From positions 1 to 42,601 of the forward strand of contig NZ_KQ959927.1 of NCBI RefSeq assembly GCF_001553035.1: 42,601 bases of DNA, written 5' to 3'. The notes under the pieces were generated by a model. That model searched no databases and was not told the origin of the DNA. It saw only the letters and a list, made by a program, of their open reading frames with translations. The position numbers were made by a program, and so were the translations under genes. Numbering within the stretch: the stretch's first letter is position 1; the number at the start of each line of letters is the position of its first letter. Shown one piece after another: positions 15,546-22,797 of this stretch. This DNA comes from Gemella haemolysans (lineage in GTDB: Bacteria > Bacillota > Bacilli > Staphylococcales > Gemellaceae).

Positions 15546-15635
15546 CACATATGAGCCTTTTAAAGTATTTCTTAGGTGAAATCATATCAAAGGAAAATAA
15601 ACGGCTTGTATGTGCCTTTATTTTAATCTACAAAA
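15546..15635. terminator. Long-loop inverted repeat, probable terminator
   Basis: Arms AAGCACATATGAGCC (near 15553) and GGCTTGTATGTGCCTTT (near 15603-15619) pair imperfectly and are followed by TATTTTAAT. Between the arms is AAAGGAAAATAAACGGC, close to AAAGAAAATAAACAGC at 16113-16127. It separates the 14057-15451 block from the next gene. Confidence 0.4.
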
Positions 15636-15724
15636 GCGTTTATTTACTAAAAATACTGTTGTTAGGCATAGCACTAGTTATTTTTATAAAATCAAAAAAC
15701 TAATTTTAAACAAGAGGTAAAACC

Positions 15725-16045
15725 ATGGAAATAAAAGACTTTAAAGAACACGTACTTAAAACTTTGTTAGAGTATGAACAGCTAAACAAAGAATTACAAA
15801 CAGTTAGAGAAACTTATATTACAGCCCTATCTAATTTTTACAAAGATAATAGAGTATTTTTTTGTACAGATAAAGAGGAACTTGTAAGAGAATTTTTTAA
15901 CAGTGAAATTTTTAATCAAGCCCACTTTTTAACAATTCATAAATCACTAATTAATGAAGTTGAAACAAATGTGAAAATTAAACACACTGAACTTGTAGAA
16001 GCGTTCAACATGTTAGATAAGTTATGGGAGAGAAAAGAAAACTAG
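15725..16045 (+). CDS. Hypothetical helical protein
   Basis: 106 residues, ATG 15725 with AAGAGGT eight bases upstream. Mostly helical and charged: residues 1-35 (KDFKEHVLKTLLEYEQLNKELQ) look like a coiled coil, and the centre has FFCTDKEELVREFFNSEIF. No family recognised. It is flanked on both sides by long inverted repeats. Size and position fit the small accessory genes that sit between regulators and the replication gene in satellites. Confidence 0.65.
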   Translation: MEIKDFKEHVLKTLLEYEQLNKELQTVRETYITALSNFYKDNRVFFCTDKEELVREFFNSEIFNQAHFLTIHKSLINEVETNVKIKHTELVEAFNMLDKLWERKEN

Positions 16046-16124
16046 CTTGTATTAGCTAATATTTTGCTTGTTAAAGCTCAAGAATAAATAAAATGGTATA
16101 TTTTTATCAAAAAAGAAAATAAAC

Positions 16125-16222
16125 AGCTTAGAAGTCGTTTAAATAATTCTGAATTTTACGTACAGGAAATTTATTTCTTGTGTACAAGTTGAGATTAGAT
16201 AACTTAAACGATATTGTAAGCT
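16125..16222 (+). promoter_or_regulatory. Long-range inverted repeat in the leader of the short recombinase gene
   Basis: AGCTTA...CGTTTAA (16125-16142) pairs with TTAAACG...TAAGCT (16204-16222), closing just before the AGAAAGGAA ribosome site of the gene at 16240. Inside is GTACA...TGTGTAC. The outer stem ends a few bases from the ribosome site, so it could affect translation. Confidence 0.45.
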
Positions 16223-16239
16223 AGAAAGGAACAAATACA

Positions 16240-16788
16240 ATGTATTATGTAGAACCGTTAAAGAACAAGGAAGACATAAAAATCCTTGATAGTTATTTTA
16301 AACAGCAAAATTCTAGAAATCACTTGTTATTCAACTTAGGTATTAATACACCTATGCGAGTAAATCAATTAGTAAAATTAAAAGTACGTGATGTGCTAGA
16401 TAAGGAAGAAATAACAGTAATAGTTGGTAGAAAGGTTATATCATTTCCATTAGGTAAAAAACTACAGAAATTGATAAAAGATTATTGTATAGATAAGGAA
16501 ACTAATGACTTTCTTTTTAAATCTTTGAGACTAAAAAGAGGTTATAAACCACTAACAGAAAACTATGTAAATAAAATTATAAAAAATGCAAGTCAAAAAT
16601 GTAATCTAAATAATATTGGTGCTAGTTCACTTAGAAAGACATTCGCATATTTCTATTATGAGCGAACTAAAAATATACGTAGTTTAATGAAACTACTAAA
16701 CCACCATGACCAATATTTTACTTTGCAATACATAGGGAAAAATGAGAATTTCTATAATGATAATTTCATAGAATGGGAAGAACTTTAA
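16240..16788 (+). CDS. Short tyrosine recombinase (catalytic domain only), His box altered
   Basis: 182 residues containing only a tyrosine-recombinase catalytic domain. Box I is NTPMRVNQLVKLKVRDV with R40. Box II reads GASSLRKTFAYFY: R132 is present, but the usual His three residues earlier is S129. The second His region is LLNHHDQYF (H155/H156), and Y164 in LQYIGKN is the candidate nucleophile. No core-binding or arm domain. Start ATG 16240 follows AGAAAGGAA. It may be an element-borne resolvase or accessory recombinase, or may act with the full integrase. Lack of the His is tolerated in some family members. Confidence 0.85.
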   Translation: MYYVEPLKNKEDIKILDSYFKQQNSRNHLLFNLGINTPMRVNQLVKLKVRDVLDKEEITVIVGRKVISFPLGKKLQKLIKDYCIDKETNDFLFKSLRLKRGYKPLTENYVNKIIKNASQKCNLNNIGASSLRKTFAYFYYERTKNIRSLMKLLNHHDQYFTLQYIGKNENFYNDNFIEWEEL

Positions 16789-16965
16789 CTATGAAAATAA
16801 AAAATATTTTTGTTCATTCCTCTTGTAGGTGATATGCGGAATAAAAATAAGTGAAAGTTGTTGAATATCTTGAAGAGAAAAGAAAAAACTCTATATATAG
16901 ATACGTAACAAACTATAAGATATGATACATAGTCAATGACTAAAATATATATTTTTAATATTTGT

Positions 16966-16995
16966 CAGTCAGTCAATCAACAGTCAGTCAATCAA
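16966..16995 (+). repeat. Perfect 15-bp tandem duplication
   Basis: CAGTCAGTCAATCAA occurs twice head to tail, after AGTCAATGACT (a dyad) at 16931-16941. It lies about 100 bp before the primase-helicase gene, in the 304-bp gap 16789-17092, which shows no gene. The TCAGTCA units could be binding sites controlling replication gene expression. Confidence 0.7.
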
Positions 16996-17092
16996 TAATA
17001 ATGTTAGCTAAACTTTGTTACATTGAATGCTTTAACTAGACTTACATTTCTATATAGAGCAAATAAAATAAACTTAGAAAGGAGTTGTTAGT

Positions 17093-19288
17093 TTGATTTA
17101 TAAACAAATTGGAACAACTACAAATAAACTTACTAAAGTACACCATAAACTATCACCTTTTGAAACCATAGCAATAACGCCGATAGACATCATAGAAGAT
17201 ACGGAAAACAAAGAGAATTATAAACGTTATAAAGCTATTCAATTCGTAAGTGGTGAATTTAGCGAGGAAGAGAAAAAGCCAATCATTAGGAATAACGAGA
17301 ATTTATATTATAGAGATTTAATTATAATTGATATTGATGAAATAGAACTCAACAGTAATCAAGCAATTAATTTAATTAAATGTGAACTACAGGAATTTAA
17401 ATATTTATTGTATGCTACTCTTAACCATACGGAAGATAAACCACGTTTTAGGCTTGTTTTAGAGCCAACAAAGAAAATGAATGAGAATGAGTATAAAGCT
17501 ACTATAATTCATGTTATGGCTTTGTTAAATATGAATTTTGATGAACATAGCTTCACATGGTCACAACCTCAAGGAGCACCAATAACCACTAAAAGTAATA
17601 GTAATAACTATGTTTTCATCAAAAAATTACAAGGAAATAAATTTCCAGTACAACAGCCAAAACAAGAATATTTTCAATACTCTAATACTTATGAAAACTA
17701 TTCAATTTCTCATGATGAAGCTATACAAAGAGTAAAAGAATACACTGAAAGAGAAAGTAAAAATCTAGAGAAAAGAAGTAATTTTATTTCTTGTATTATG
17801 GTACTTTGTAAAGCAGTTACAACAGGTGAAATAGAATATGTTACGGGGCTTGAATGTAGTAGACTATTAGCAAATATTCCTAACAGTTTCCCAAAATGGG
17901 AACAAGAAAATCAACAAATGTTTAATGAAGAGCTAAAACGCTCTAGAGGTAACGTAAATTATTTTAAAACAAAATATAGTTTTAAAGAAAAATTTTCACA
18001 TAAAAATAAAAAAACTAAGAAGCAAGATAAAAAGAAAGGTGGAACAATTTTGATAGAATTAACAAACTCAATCAAACAAATAAGAAATATTAAGTACAAT
18101 GAAATGACAAATCTAATTGAAATAGAGAAAGACGGTTGTTTTAAAACTCTAGAAAATAGAGATATACAACTATTAAGATTGAATTTATCTGAAAAAAAAA
18201 ACACAACATTTTCTACAGATGATATTAAAACCTCTATATATGGAATTAGCGAACTAAATAGATACCATCCTATTAAAGAACTTATAGAAGCTGTTCAATG
18301 GGATGGAGTAAAAAGAGCGGAAAAATTCTTTATTGATTGTTTAGGGGTTGAAGATAACGAACTTAATAGAGAAGTTACAAGAAAATGGTTATTAGCTTGT
18401 ATTACTAGACTATATGAAAAAGGGCGTAAATTTGATGAAATGTTAATATTGTTCGGTGGTCAAGGTATTGGGAAAAGTACCACTCTTGAACGCTTGGCAT
18501 TAGATACATTTTATACAAAAGTAACTGGTAAATTGAGTAATGAAACTATTCTACAAACTTCAAAAACATGGCTAGTTGAATTGGACGAACTAAGCACTTT
18601 ATTAAGAACACCAAGTGAAGAGTTTAAAGCGTGGTTATCTTCAAGAAAAGATACTACTAGAGTACCTTACGAAGCCCAACCGCTAGACTTTGAAAGAGGG
18701 TTTATAGTATTGGGAACAACTAACAACAAGAAGATATTGAAAGATAATACAGGAAATCGTAGATTTTGGATATTAGACTGTAATAAAGATAATATCAAGA
18801 CATCTATTTTTAGCTTAACTAAACAAGATATACTTCAAGTATGGGCGGAAGTTAGAACATGGTATCTTAAAAATGAAAGTCTTTTGTTAAGTCAAACAGC
18901 TAGAAAGATGATGGAAGAAAAAACAGAAAACTATGTTATACCTATTCCATTTACTGATGAAATAAAGAATATTACTAATATGAAATTTCCTCGTAACTGG
19001 AAAGAAATTATACACGGTAAACACAAGTATAGGTTACATAGATACGTTACTGATATGTTAAACGCTGGAACAAGTACAGAAGATATTTCACAAGATGTAT
19101 TGTTAGATGATATTACTACACAAGAACTTTTCTTCTTACTAACTGGTAATTATAGAACCTTTCTAAATGGTTTAAAAGCTACTAAAGATTTTAGTAACGT
19201 TTTTAATATGTTAGATAATTGGAAATCTTCCAAAGCCATTTCACGTGGTGAAAAAAGAGATTTGAGGGGCTATAAAAAAATCAATTAA
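17093..19288 (+). CDS. Replication protein: primase-like N-terminus fused to VapE/VirE-type helicase
   Basis: 731 residues. The start is TTG 17093, eight bases after AGAAAGGAG, the only ribosome site nearby. Residues 60-190 resemble a small archaeo-eukaryotic primase-polymerase: IIIDIDEIE with D80/D82, and YATLNHTEDKPRFRLVL around 107-123. A lysine-rich linker (300-317) leads to a virulence-associated-E helicase domain: YHPIKELIEAVQWDG, Walker A GGQGIGKST (455-463), Walker B WLVELDEL (493-500) and NRRFW. Such Pri-Rep proteins drive autonomous replication of satellites after excision. The iteron-flanked AT tract right after the gene is its expected origin. Confidence 0.9.
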   Translation: MIYKQIGTTTNKLTKVHHKLSPFETIAITPIDIIEDTENKENYKRYKAIQFVSGEFSEEEKKPIIRNNENLYYRDLIIIDIDEIELNSNQAINLIKCELQEFKYLLYATLNHTEDKPRFRLVLEPTKKMNENEYKATIIHVMALLNMNFDEHSFTWSQPQGAPITTKSNSNNYVFIKKLQGNKFPVQQPKQEYFQYSNTYENYSISHDEAIQRVKEYTERESKNLEKRSNFISCIMVLCKAVTTGEIEYVTGLECSRLLANIPNSFPKWEQENQQMFNEELKRSRGNVNYFKTKYSFKEKFSHKNKKTKKQDKKKGGTILIELTNSIKQIRNIKYNEMTNLIEIEKDGCFKTLENRDIQLLRLNLSEKKNTTFSTDDIKTSIYGISELNRYHPIKELIEAVQWDGVKRAEKFFIDCLGVEDNELNREVTRKWLLACITRLYEKGRKFDEMLILFGGQGIGKSTTLERLALDTFYTKVTGKLSNETILQTSKTWLVELDELSTLLRTPSEEFKAWLSSRKDTTRVPYEAQPLDFERGFIVLGTTNNKKILKDNTGNRRFWILDCNKDNIKTSIFSLTKQDILQVWAEVRTWYLKNESLLLSQTARKMMEEKTENYVIPIPFTDEIKNITNMKFPRNWKEIIHGKHKYRLHRYVTDMLNAGTSTEDISQDVLLDDITTQELFFLLTGNYRTFLNGLKATKDFSNVFNMLDNWKSSKAISRGEKRDLRGYKKIN

Positions 19289-19353
19289 AGATGGCGTTAA
19301 AGAACATTTCAAAGTTAGTAAACGCCACCTATAAAATGTTATAACATCAGTAT

Positions 19354-19484
19354 TTAGGACGTATTGGACGTTTAAGGCATTTTTTCATATATTATATATA
19401 ATAATAAATATATATAATATAGTATATATTATATTCCTACTAATACGAACCAAAAAAACGTCCTAAAACGCTGTAACGTCCTAA
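19354..19484. other. Candidate replication origin of the element
   Basis: TTAGGACGT (19354-19362) and a variant ATTGGACGT (19363-19371) lie left of a roughly 50-bp tract that is almost pure A/T (19381-19435). To the right, ACGTCCTAA occurs at 19458-19466 and 19476-19484, i.e. the same 9-mer on the opposite strand. Two sets of iterons around an AT-rich region directly 3' of the rep gene is the described plan of SaPI origins. The remaining gap (19289-19915) holds only inverted-repeat arms (GGCGTT/AACGCC at 19293-19326) and no gene. Confidence 0.65.
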
Positions 19485-19915
19485 GCCTTTCATATCAAGG
19501 ATGAATAAGAGCCGTTTAGATGAAAATCAAATGGAGTTTTAAACGCCCACTACAAATAGTTTGAGGATTGTTATGTAATAATTAGAAAATATTACACATC
19601 AACTTTATTGAATAAAGAAAGATATTACATAATTAATAAAAATAGCTTTTCAAGAATGTTTTTCAAAAATTTACAATAATATATTTAGAAAGAAAACTAA
19701 TCAAGTTAAGATAACAAGATTAGTTTTCTTTATTTTACTATTATTTCAAATGCTAACAGCTTTTAAGAGGTTGAAAGGTATTAATTTTATCAAAATAAAA
19801 TTAGAATGCTTATACACCTTTTAAATGGCTCTTAATTTTAAGAAAAGAACTTGAAACAGAAAAATATATAGTATATCATTGAATTTCAATATTAAAACAA
19901 AGAGGTTAACTCATT

Positions 19916-20065
19916 ATGAATGAAAACTCACCAAAGCAATATGATATTGAATGTTTAGAAGATATACACGATTTAATAATAATGAATGAGTATGAAGAAA
20001 GAAAAGCAAATAATGAAGTTGAATATATAACTTTTGAAGAGATGAAAGAAGTACTTGATATATAG
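19916..20065 (+). CDS. Small acidic protein resembling the C-terminal half of RelB-type antitoxins
   Basis: 49 residues from ATG 19916, preceded by AAAGAGGTTAAC. It reads MNENSPKQYDIECLEDIHDL ... ITFEEMKEVLDI. The pattern DxExLEDIxD plus a terminal S/TxEExxxxLG/DI helix is that of the toxin-binding tail of RelB/StbD-like antitoxins, but the DNA-binding N-terminus is missing and no RelE/ParE-like toxin follows. It could be an orphan antitoxin fragment, an anti-toxin decoy, or an unrelated small acidic protein. Confidence 0.55.
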   Translation: MNENSPKQYDIECLEDIHDLIIMNEYEERKANNEVEYITFEEMKEVLDI

Positions 20066-20200
20066 AGTTTATTGCTAAGAACAAGTACTGATTTAAGTTT
20101 ATATTTCTTACTACATTTAACTAAAAATTTCTTGTAATTACATAAAATATTATTTACAATAAAGGTATAAGATAACATTTTTAAAAGGGAGTAGATTTAT

Positions 20201-20497
20201 ATGTTAGAATTAAAGATATTTTATAAAACTGGTGTAGAAACGTTTTATTGTACAAATTATAACGCTATGTTAGATACAATATCAGATGAAGTAAGTAACA
20301 ATATTATAGATGACTTGCTAGCATACATTGAAGATATTACTTTACTTGAGAATAAGGGAGTTATGAACGAACAACTATTTAACAAGTATTTACGTAGACT
20401 GAAAGAACAGCAATACAAAGAAATAATATTACTACATCTTGAGAAATTAGGGTTAGATTATGAGATTAATAAATTAAAACGTTCTGAATATAGATAA
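20201..20497 (+). CDS. Hypothetical protein, last gene of the rightward operon
   Basis: 98 residues, ATG 20201 with AAAAGGGAG eleven bases upstream. It starts MLELKIFYKTGVETFYCTNY, a probable beta hairpin, then helices to the end (LDTISDEVSNNIIDDLLAYIEDI; KYLRRLKEQQYKEIILLHLEKLGLDYEI). I do not recognise a family; the helix-rich acidic character and position after the replication module are like satellite interference or accessory proteins, but nothing in it proves this. A perfect long-range inverted repeat (20513-20599) follows. Confidence 0.65.
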   Translation: MLELKIFYKTGVETFYCTNYNAMLDTISDEVSNNIIDDLLAYIEDITLLENKGVMNEQLFNKYLRRLKEQQYKEIILLHLEKLGLDYEINKLKRSEYR

Positions 20498-20512
20498 TAA
20501 AATTTTAGTAAC

Positions 20513-20606
20513 GGCTATTTGAGATAATTTAAAATTATTAGAAATGAAAACTTGTGAAGATTAAAAAAATTCTAGTAATTAAGATTAAGTCAAATAGCCC
20601 CTTTTT
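20513..20606 (+). terminator. Long-loop terminator of the rightward operon
   Basis: GGCTATTTGA (20513-20522) is perfectly complementary to TCAAATAGCC (20590-20599), which is followed by CCTTTTTTATC. The 67-nt loop is unusually long for a simple terminator, so the loop may itself be structured. Confidence 0.6.
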
Positions 20607-20677
20607 TATCATCTTTAAATACGGTATTTAATTTTTAAGTACTCTAGAGCCTTGATATACTTGACTTTTTAAAAATA

Positions 20678-20695
20678 CTCTCCGAAAACTCTCCG
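20678..20695 (+). repeat. Internal copy of the integrase arm-site pair
   Basis: CTCTCCG at 20678-20684 and 20689-20695, 11-bp spacing, AAAA between as at the right end. It is 2 kb from attR, further than arm sites usually are. Confidence 0.6.
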
Positions 20696-20830
20696 AAGTT
20701 AGACGAAAAAAACTATTTTTTGTTAAAAATCATTTTAGAAACTGAAAAGCAAAATAGAAATATTTTAAGATAAACAGATTTAATTGCTAGTAAAAATATA
20801 CACATTCAAAAGCTAGATATTTTAAATACT

Positions 20831-20953
20831 GGTATGTGCATTTTTTACACATACCATACTACATTATTTATTTTAGTGAATTAAAAGAGATTAATATAAA
20901 TCGTATAGAGCTAAGTTAATATAGGTTGGTGCATTTTGCACTAACTTTATTTT
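20831..20953 (+). terminator. Two consecutive hairpins
   Basis: GGTATGTG (20831-20838) pairs with CACATACC (20848-20855). Then GTTGGTGCA (about 20926-20934) pairs with TGCACTAAC (about 20936-20945), followed by TTTATTTTTT, a good rightward terminator. Both loops centre on a GCATTTT motif. There is no gene between them, so a short RNA with its own terminator is possible. Confidence 0.5.
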
Positions 20954-21780
20954 TTAGTTTGTATATTTTTATAAAGAAATTAAATATTAAACCCTCTGTA
21001 TATCTTTTGTATGCTCTCTACTCTAGATACAAACCTAGTAATCATACAAGGTACATTGATTATACTGGAGTATACAAGAGCTTGTTTATTTTATGTAGTT
21101 CTCTATAAAAGGTATTTATCTTAAAAGAATATCTAACAAAGAATTACAAGAGTATTGATATTCAAGAGAAGTAATATTATATGGTGATAATTGCTTCGCT
21201 ACATTAATGCAAGAGGTAGCTAAGTATATATACTAATCATATACAAGTAATTAAGATTATGTATAGATATCTAAATAAGTTGATTAATGGTATCAGATAC
21301 TAGAGGATAAGCAACACTAATATATATTCATTCGGTTATATCATATCATTATATATTCATAGATAGCTAACTAATGTAGATTGATATGTACTATATACTG
21401 TTGGGCTTATTCCAGTTACCTAATCACCTTATACCATATGGCTATATACTTGATACAAGTATCATGATTGAATAGGTTTGTTGTAAGTGATAGATAGATA
21501 CATCAAGTAATTAGTAACAATGAACTAAGATGTAAAGATAATATGAAAGTAGATTAGATTAATATGTTATCAATGAATGTAATATGATTATGAAAAGAAT
21601 ATGTAAAAGATTAAATAATTTAAACAAAAGAATAAATATTAATTTGTTTAATTGTATTTAACATTAAAGATGAAAGATAGAAAGATACAAAGATACAAAG
21701 GTATGAGCCAAGCCAAGGGCTAAGGATAGCATAAGGATATATTACTATAAAAGGTATGAGGTATACTTCCCTTAATTGAG
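20954..21780. other. Gene-free AT-rich stretch
   Basis: About 830 bp with no supported gene on either strand: the frames are short, lack ribosome sites and are rich in stops. It is made of simple motifs (TATATAC, GATAGATAGATAC near 21490, AAGATACAAAGATACAAAGG near 21680). A 60-codon frame at 20926-21108 overlaps the terminator and has no ribosome site, so I leave it out. In a satellite this is where packaging or cargo genes would be expected. Confidence 0.6.
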
Positions 21781-21897
21781 AAGACCGCCCCCCCTATTAA
21801 AAATCTCAAAAAATAAAAAAACTTAAAGACCAACCTGCCCTCATTCATTCACAATGGCACAACCTCGCTAACCATTATTGGAAAAATAAAGACAAAA

Positions 21898-22000
21898 AAA
21901 AGAACCTCTCATTTAATTTTGAGAAGTCTTCTAATATTTGCTAAACTTATTTCTACAGTAATTATAAACCATTAAAAATAAAAAATCAATAGGTTTATTT
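21898..22000 (-). ncRNA. Candidate small RNA with consensus promoter and terminator
   Basis: Minus strand: -35 TTGATT and -10 TATAAT separated by exactly 17 bp (-10 near 21966-21971), then about 60 nt with no reading frame, ending in a hairpin ACTTCTCA/TGAGAGGT (near 21914-21938) and TTCTTTTTTTT. It is the fourth minus-strand unit in a row at this end of the element. No similarity recognised. Confidence 0.5.
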
Positions 22001-22055
22001 CTTGAAATTCATCAATGATAAAATGTAGTTAAAAATACTTGCTGTAAATTTAATA

Positions 22056-22156
22056 AAAAGAAAAACGCTAAGGGCTGCAACCCAAAGCGTAAAAAATAAA
22101 CATATATCTGCAAAGATAGGTAACCTGTACCGCCTATCTTCCTTAAAATTATTATA
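22056..22156 (-). ncRNA. Tandem small transcript, unit 1
   Basis: Minus strand: -10 TATAAT (22156-22151) inside an inverted repeat ATTATAAC/GTTATAAT; a 5' hairpin AAGATAGG/CCTATCTT (22140-22113); a strong terminator ACGCT...AGCGT (22090-22065) with a T-run. The promoter block is closely similar to that of unit 2, but the 5' hairpin sequence differs from units 2 and 3. Confidence 0.5.
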
Positions 22157-22195
22157 ACATATACTTCTAAAGAATGAAAGTTATAATGTAGTTAC

Positions 22196-22296
22196 AAAAA
22201 ATAAAAAAAGCCTAGTGCCGAACACACTAAGCAAAAATAGAATTCATTCTTTAAGTGGGCGTGTTCCCGCATGCTCCACCTTTTAAAAATATCATA
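22196..22296 (-). ncRNA. Tandem small transcript, unit 2, with a possible 26-residue peptide
   Basis: Minus strand: -10 TATGAT (22296-22291); a 5' hairpin AGGTGGAGCATG/CGCCCACTT (22282-22253); terminator GCTTAGTG/CACTAGGC (22232-22210) with a long T-run. A frame from ATG 22272, seven bases after AAAGGTGG, runs to TAA 22192: MREHAHLK followed by a hydrophobic half rich in F, L, C and Y. The frame reads through the terminator stem. Could be a type I toxin-like peptide or pure RNA. Confidence 0.5.
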
Positions 22297-22335
22297 TCAT
22301 ATACTCTTAAAGAATAAAAGTTATGATATAGTTAA

Positions 22336-22423
22336 GCCTAGTGCCACAAACACTAAGCTAAAATAACATAATTTACTTTAAAGTGGACGTGTTCCCTCAC
22401 GTTCCACCTTTTCAATTATTATA
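22336..22423 (-). ncRNA. Tandem small transcript, unit 3, paralogue of unit 2
   Basis: Minus strand: -10 TATAAT (22423-22418), -35 TTTACT at 18-bp spacing; a 5' hairpin GTGGAACGTG/CACGTCCAC (22407-22383); terminator GCTTAGTG/CACTAGGC (22358-22336), identical in both arms to unit 2. A frame from GTG 22400 encodes MREHVHFKVNYVILA. The first eight residues match those of unit 2 as MREH(A/V)H(L/F)K, with synonymous changes at Arg and Lys. Confidence 0.55.
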
Positions 22424-22530
22424 TCATAGCAATACATAGCAAGTAAAACGATATACTAGAAATAATCAAAATTCTTGTTAAACTACTTTAATTTAACAAG
22501 AAAAAACAGATAGCAAAATACTACCTGTTA

Positions 22531-22560
22531 TCTCATTTATTTATAGAACTACTGGCACTT
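22531..22560 (-). repeat. Dispersed repeat copy C (inverted)
   Basis: Reverse complement AAGTGCCAGTAGTTCTATAA plus ATAAATGAGA matches copies A (10431) and B (15499). Copies A and C thus lie near opposite ends of the element in inverted orientation. Confidence 0.65.
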
Positions 22561-22576
22561 ATTTTATGTGTTTTTG

Positions 22577-22604
22577 TTTCCGAAAACTCTCCGAACTCTC
22601 TCCG
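22577..22604 (+). repeat. Integrase arm-site cluster, right end
   Basis: CTCTCCG at 22587-22593 and 22598-22604 (11-bp spacing), with a degenerate TTTCCG 11 bp earlier. It lies 107 bp inside attR and matches the pair at the left end. Confidence 0.65.
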
Positions 22605-22710
22605 AAAAGTCTTGAAATTTGATATTGTATAGAAATCTATTTCTTTAATATATCGTTATTATATCAACGGTTAGAAGTATTTTATATTAAAGTGAAATAG
22701 TATCATTATC

Positions 22711-22739
22711 AAAAGTATTATTTAGTTTTTTAATGTAAA
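22711..22739. repeat. attR: right copy of the 29-bp attachment core
   Basis: Identical to 9225-9253. It ends at the edge of the terminator stem at 22741, so the original target was the gap between that terminator and the selD promoter. Confidence 0.9.
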
Positions 22740-22740
22740 A

Positions 22741-22792
22741 ATAGACAACTAACTTAGAATCAATTTCATCTGTTAGTTGTCTATAATTTTTT
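22741..22792. terminator. Strong bidirectional terminator next to attR
   Basis: A perfect 13-bp stem, ATAGACAACTAAC (22741-22753) with GTTAGTTGTCTAT (22772-22784), followed on the plus strand by AATTTTTTATATTTT. It would terminate the 22798-23097 gene on the minus strand. Confidence 0.8.
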
Positions 22793-22797
22793 ATATT

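Larger units (their letters stand above)
9225..22739. mobile_element. 13.5-kb integrative element, phage-satellite-like
   Basis: Bounded by a perfect 29-bp direct repeat. It contains an Arm-domain tyrosine integrase at the left end, a divergent HTH repressor / Cro-like pair, a Rha-type phage regulator, an excisionase-like HTH, a second short recombinase, a primase/VapE-type helicase followed by an origin-like region, and small unknown genes. No terminase, portal, capsid, relaxase or type IV secretion gene is visible. The gene order int - repressor // cro - xis-like - pri-rep - ori is that of phage-inducible chromosomal islands. It could also be a decayed prophage or a non-conjugative integrative plasmid. 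Confidence 0.85.

Noticed and set aside
20926-21108. 60-codon plus-strand frame after the operon terminator
   Set aside because: It starts inside a terminator hairpin, lacks a ribosome site and encodes low-complexity aromatic/serine-rich sequence. It is most likely chance.
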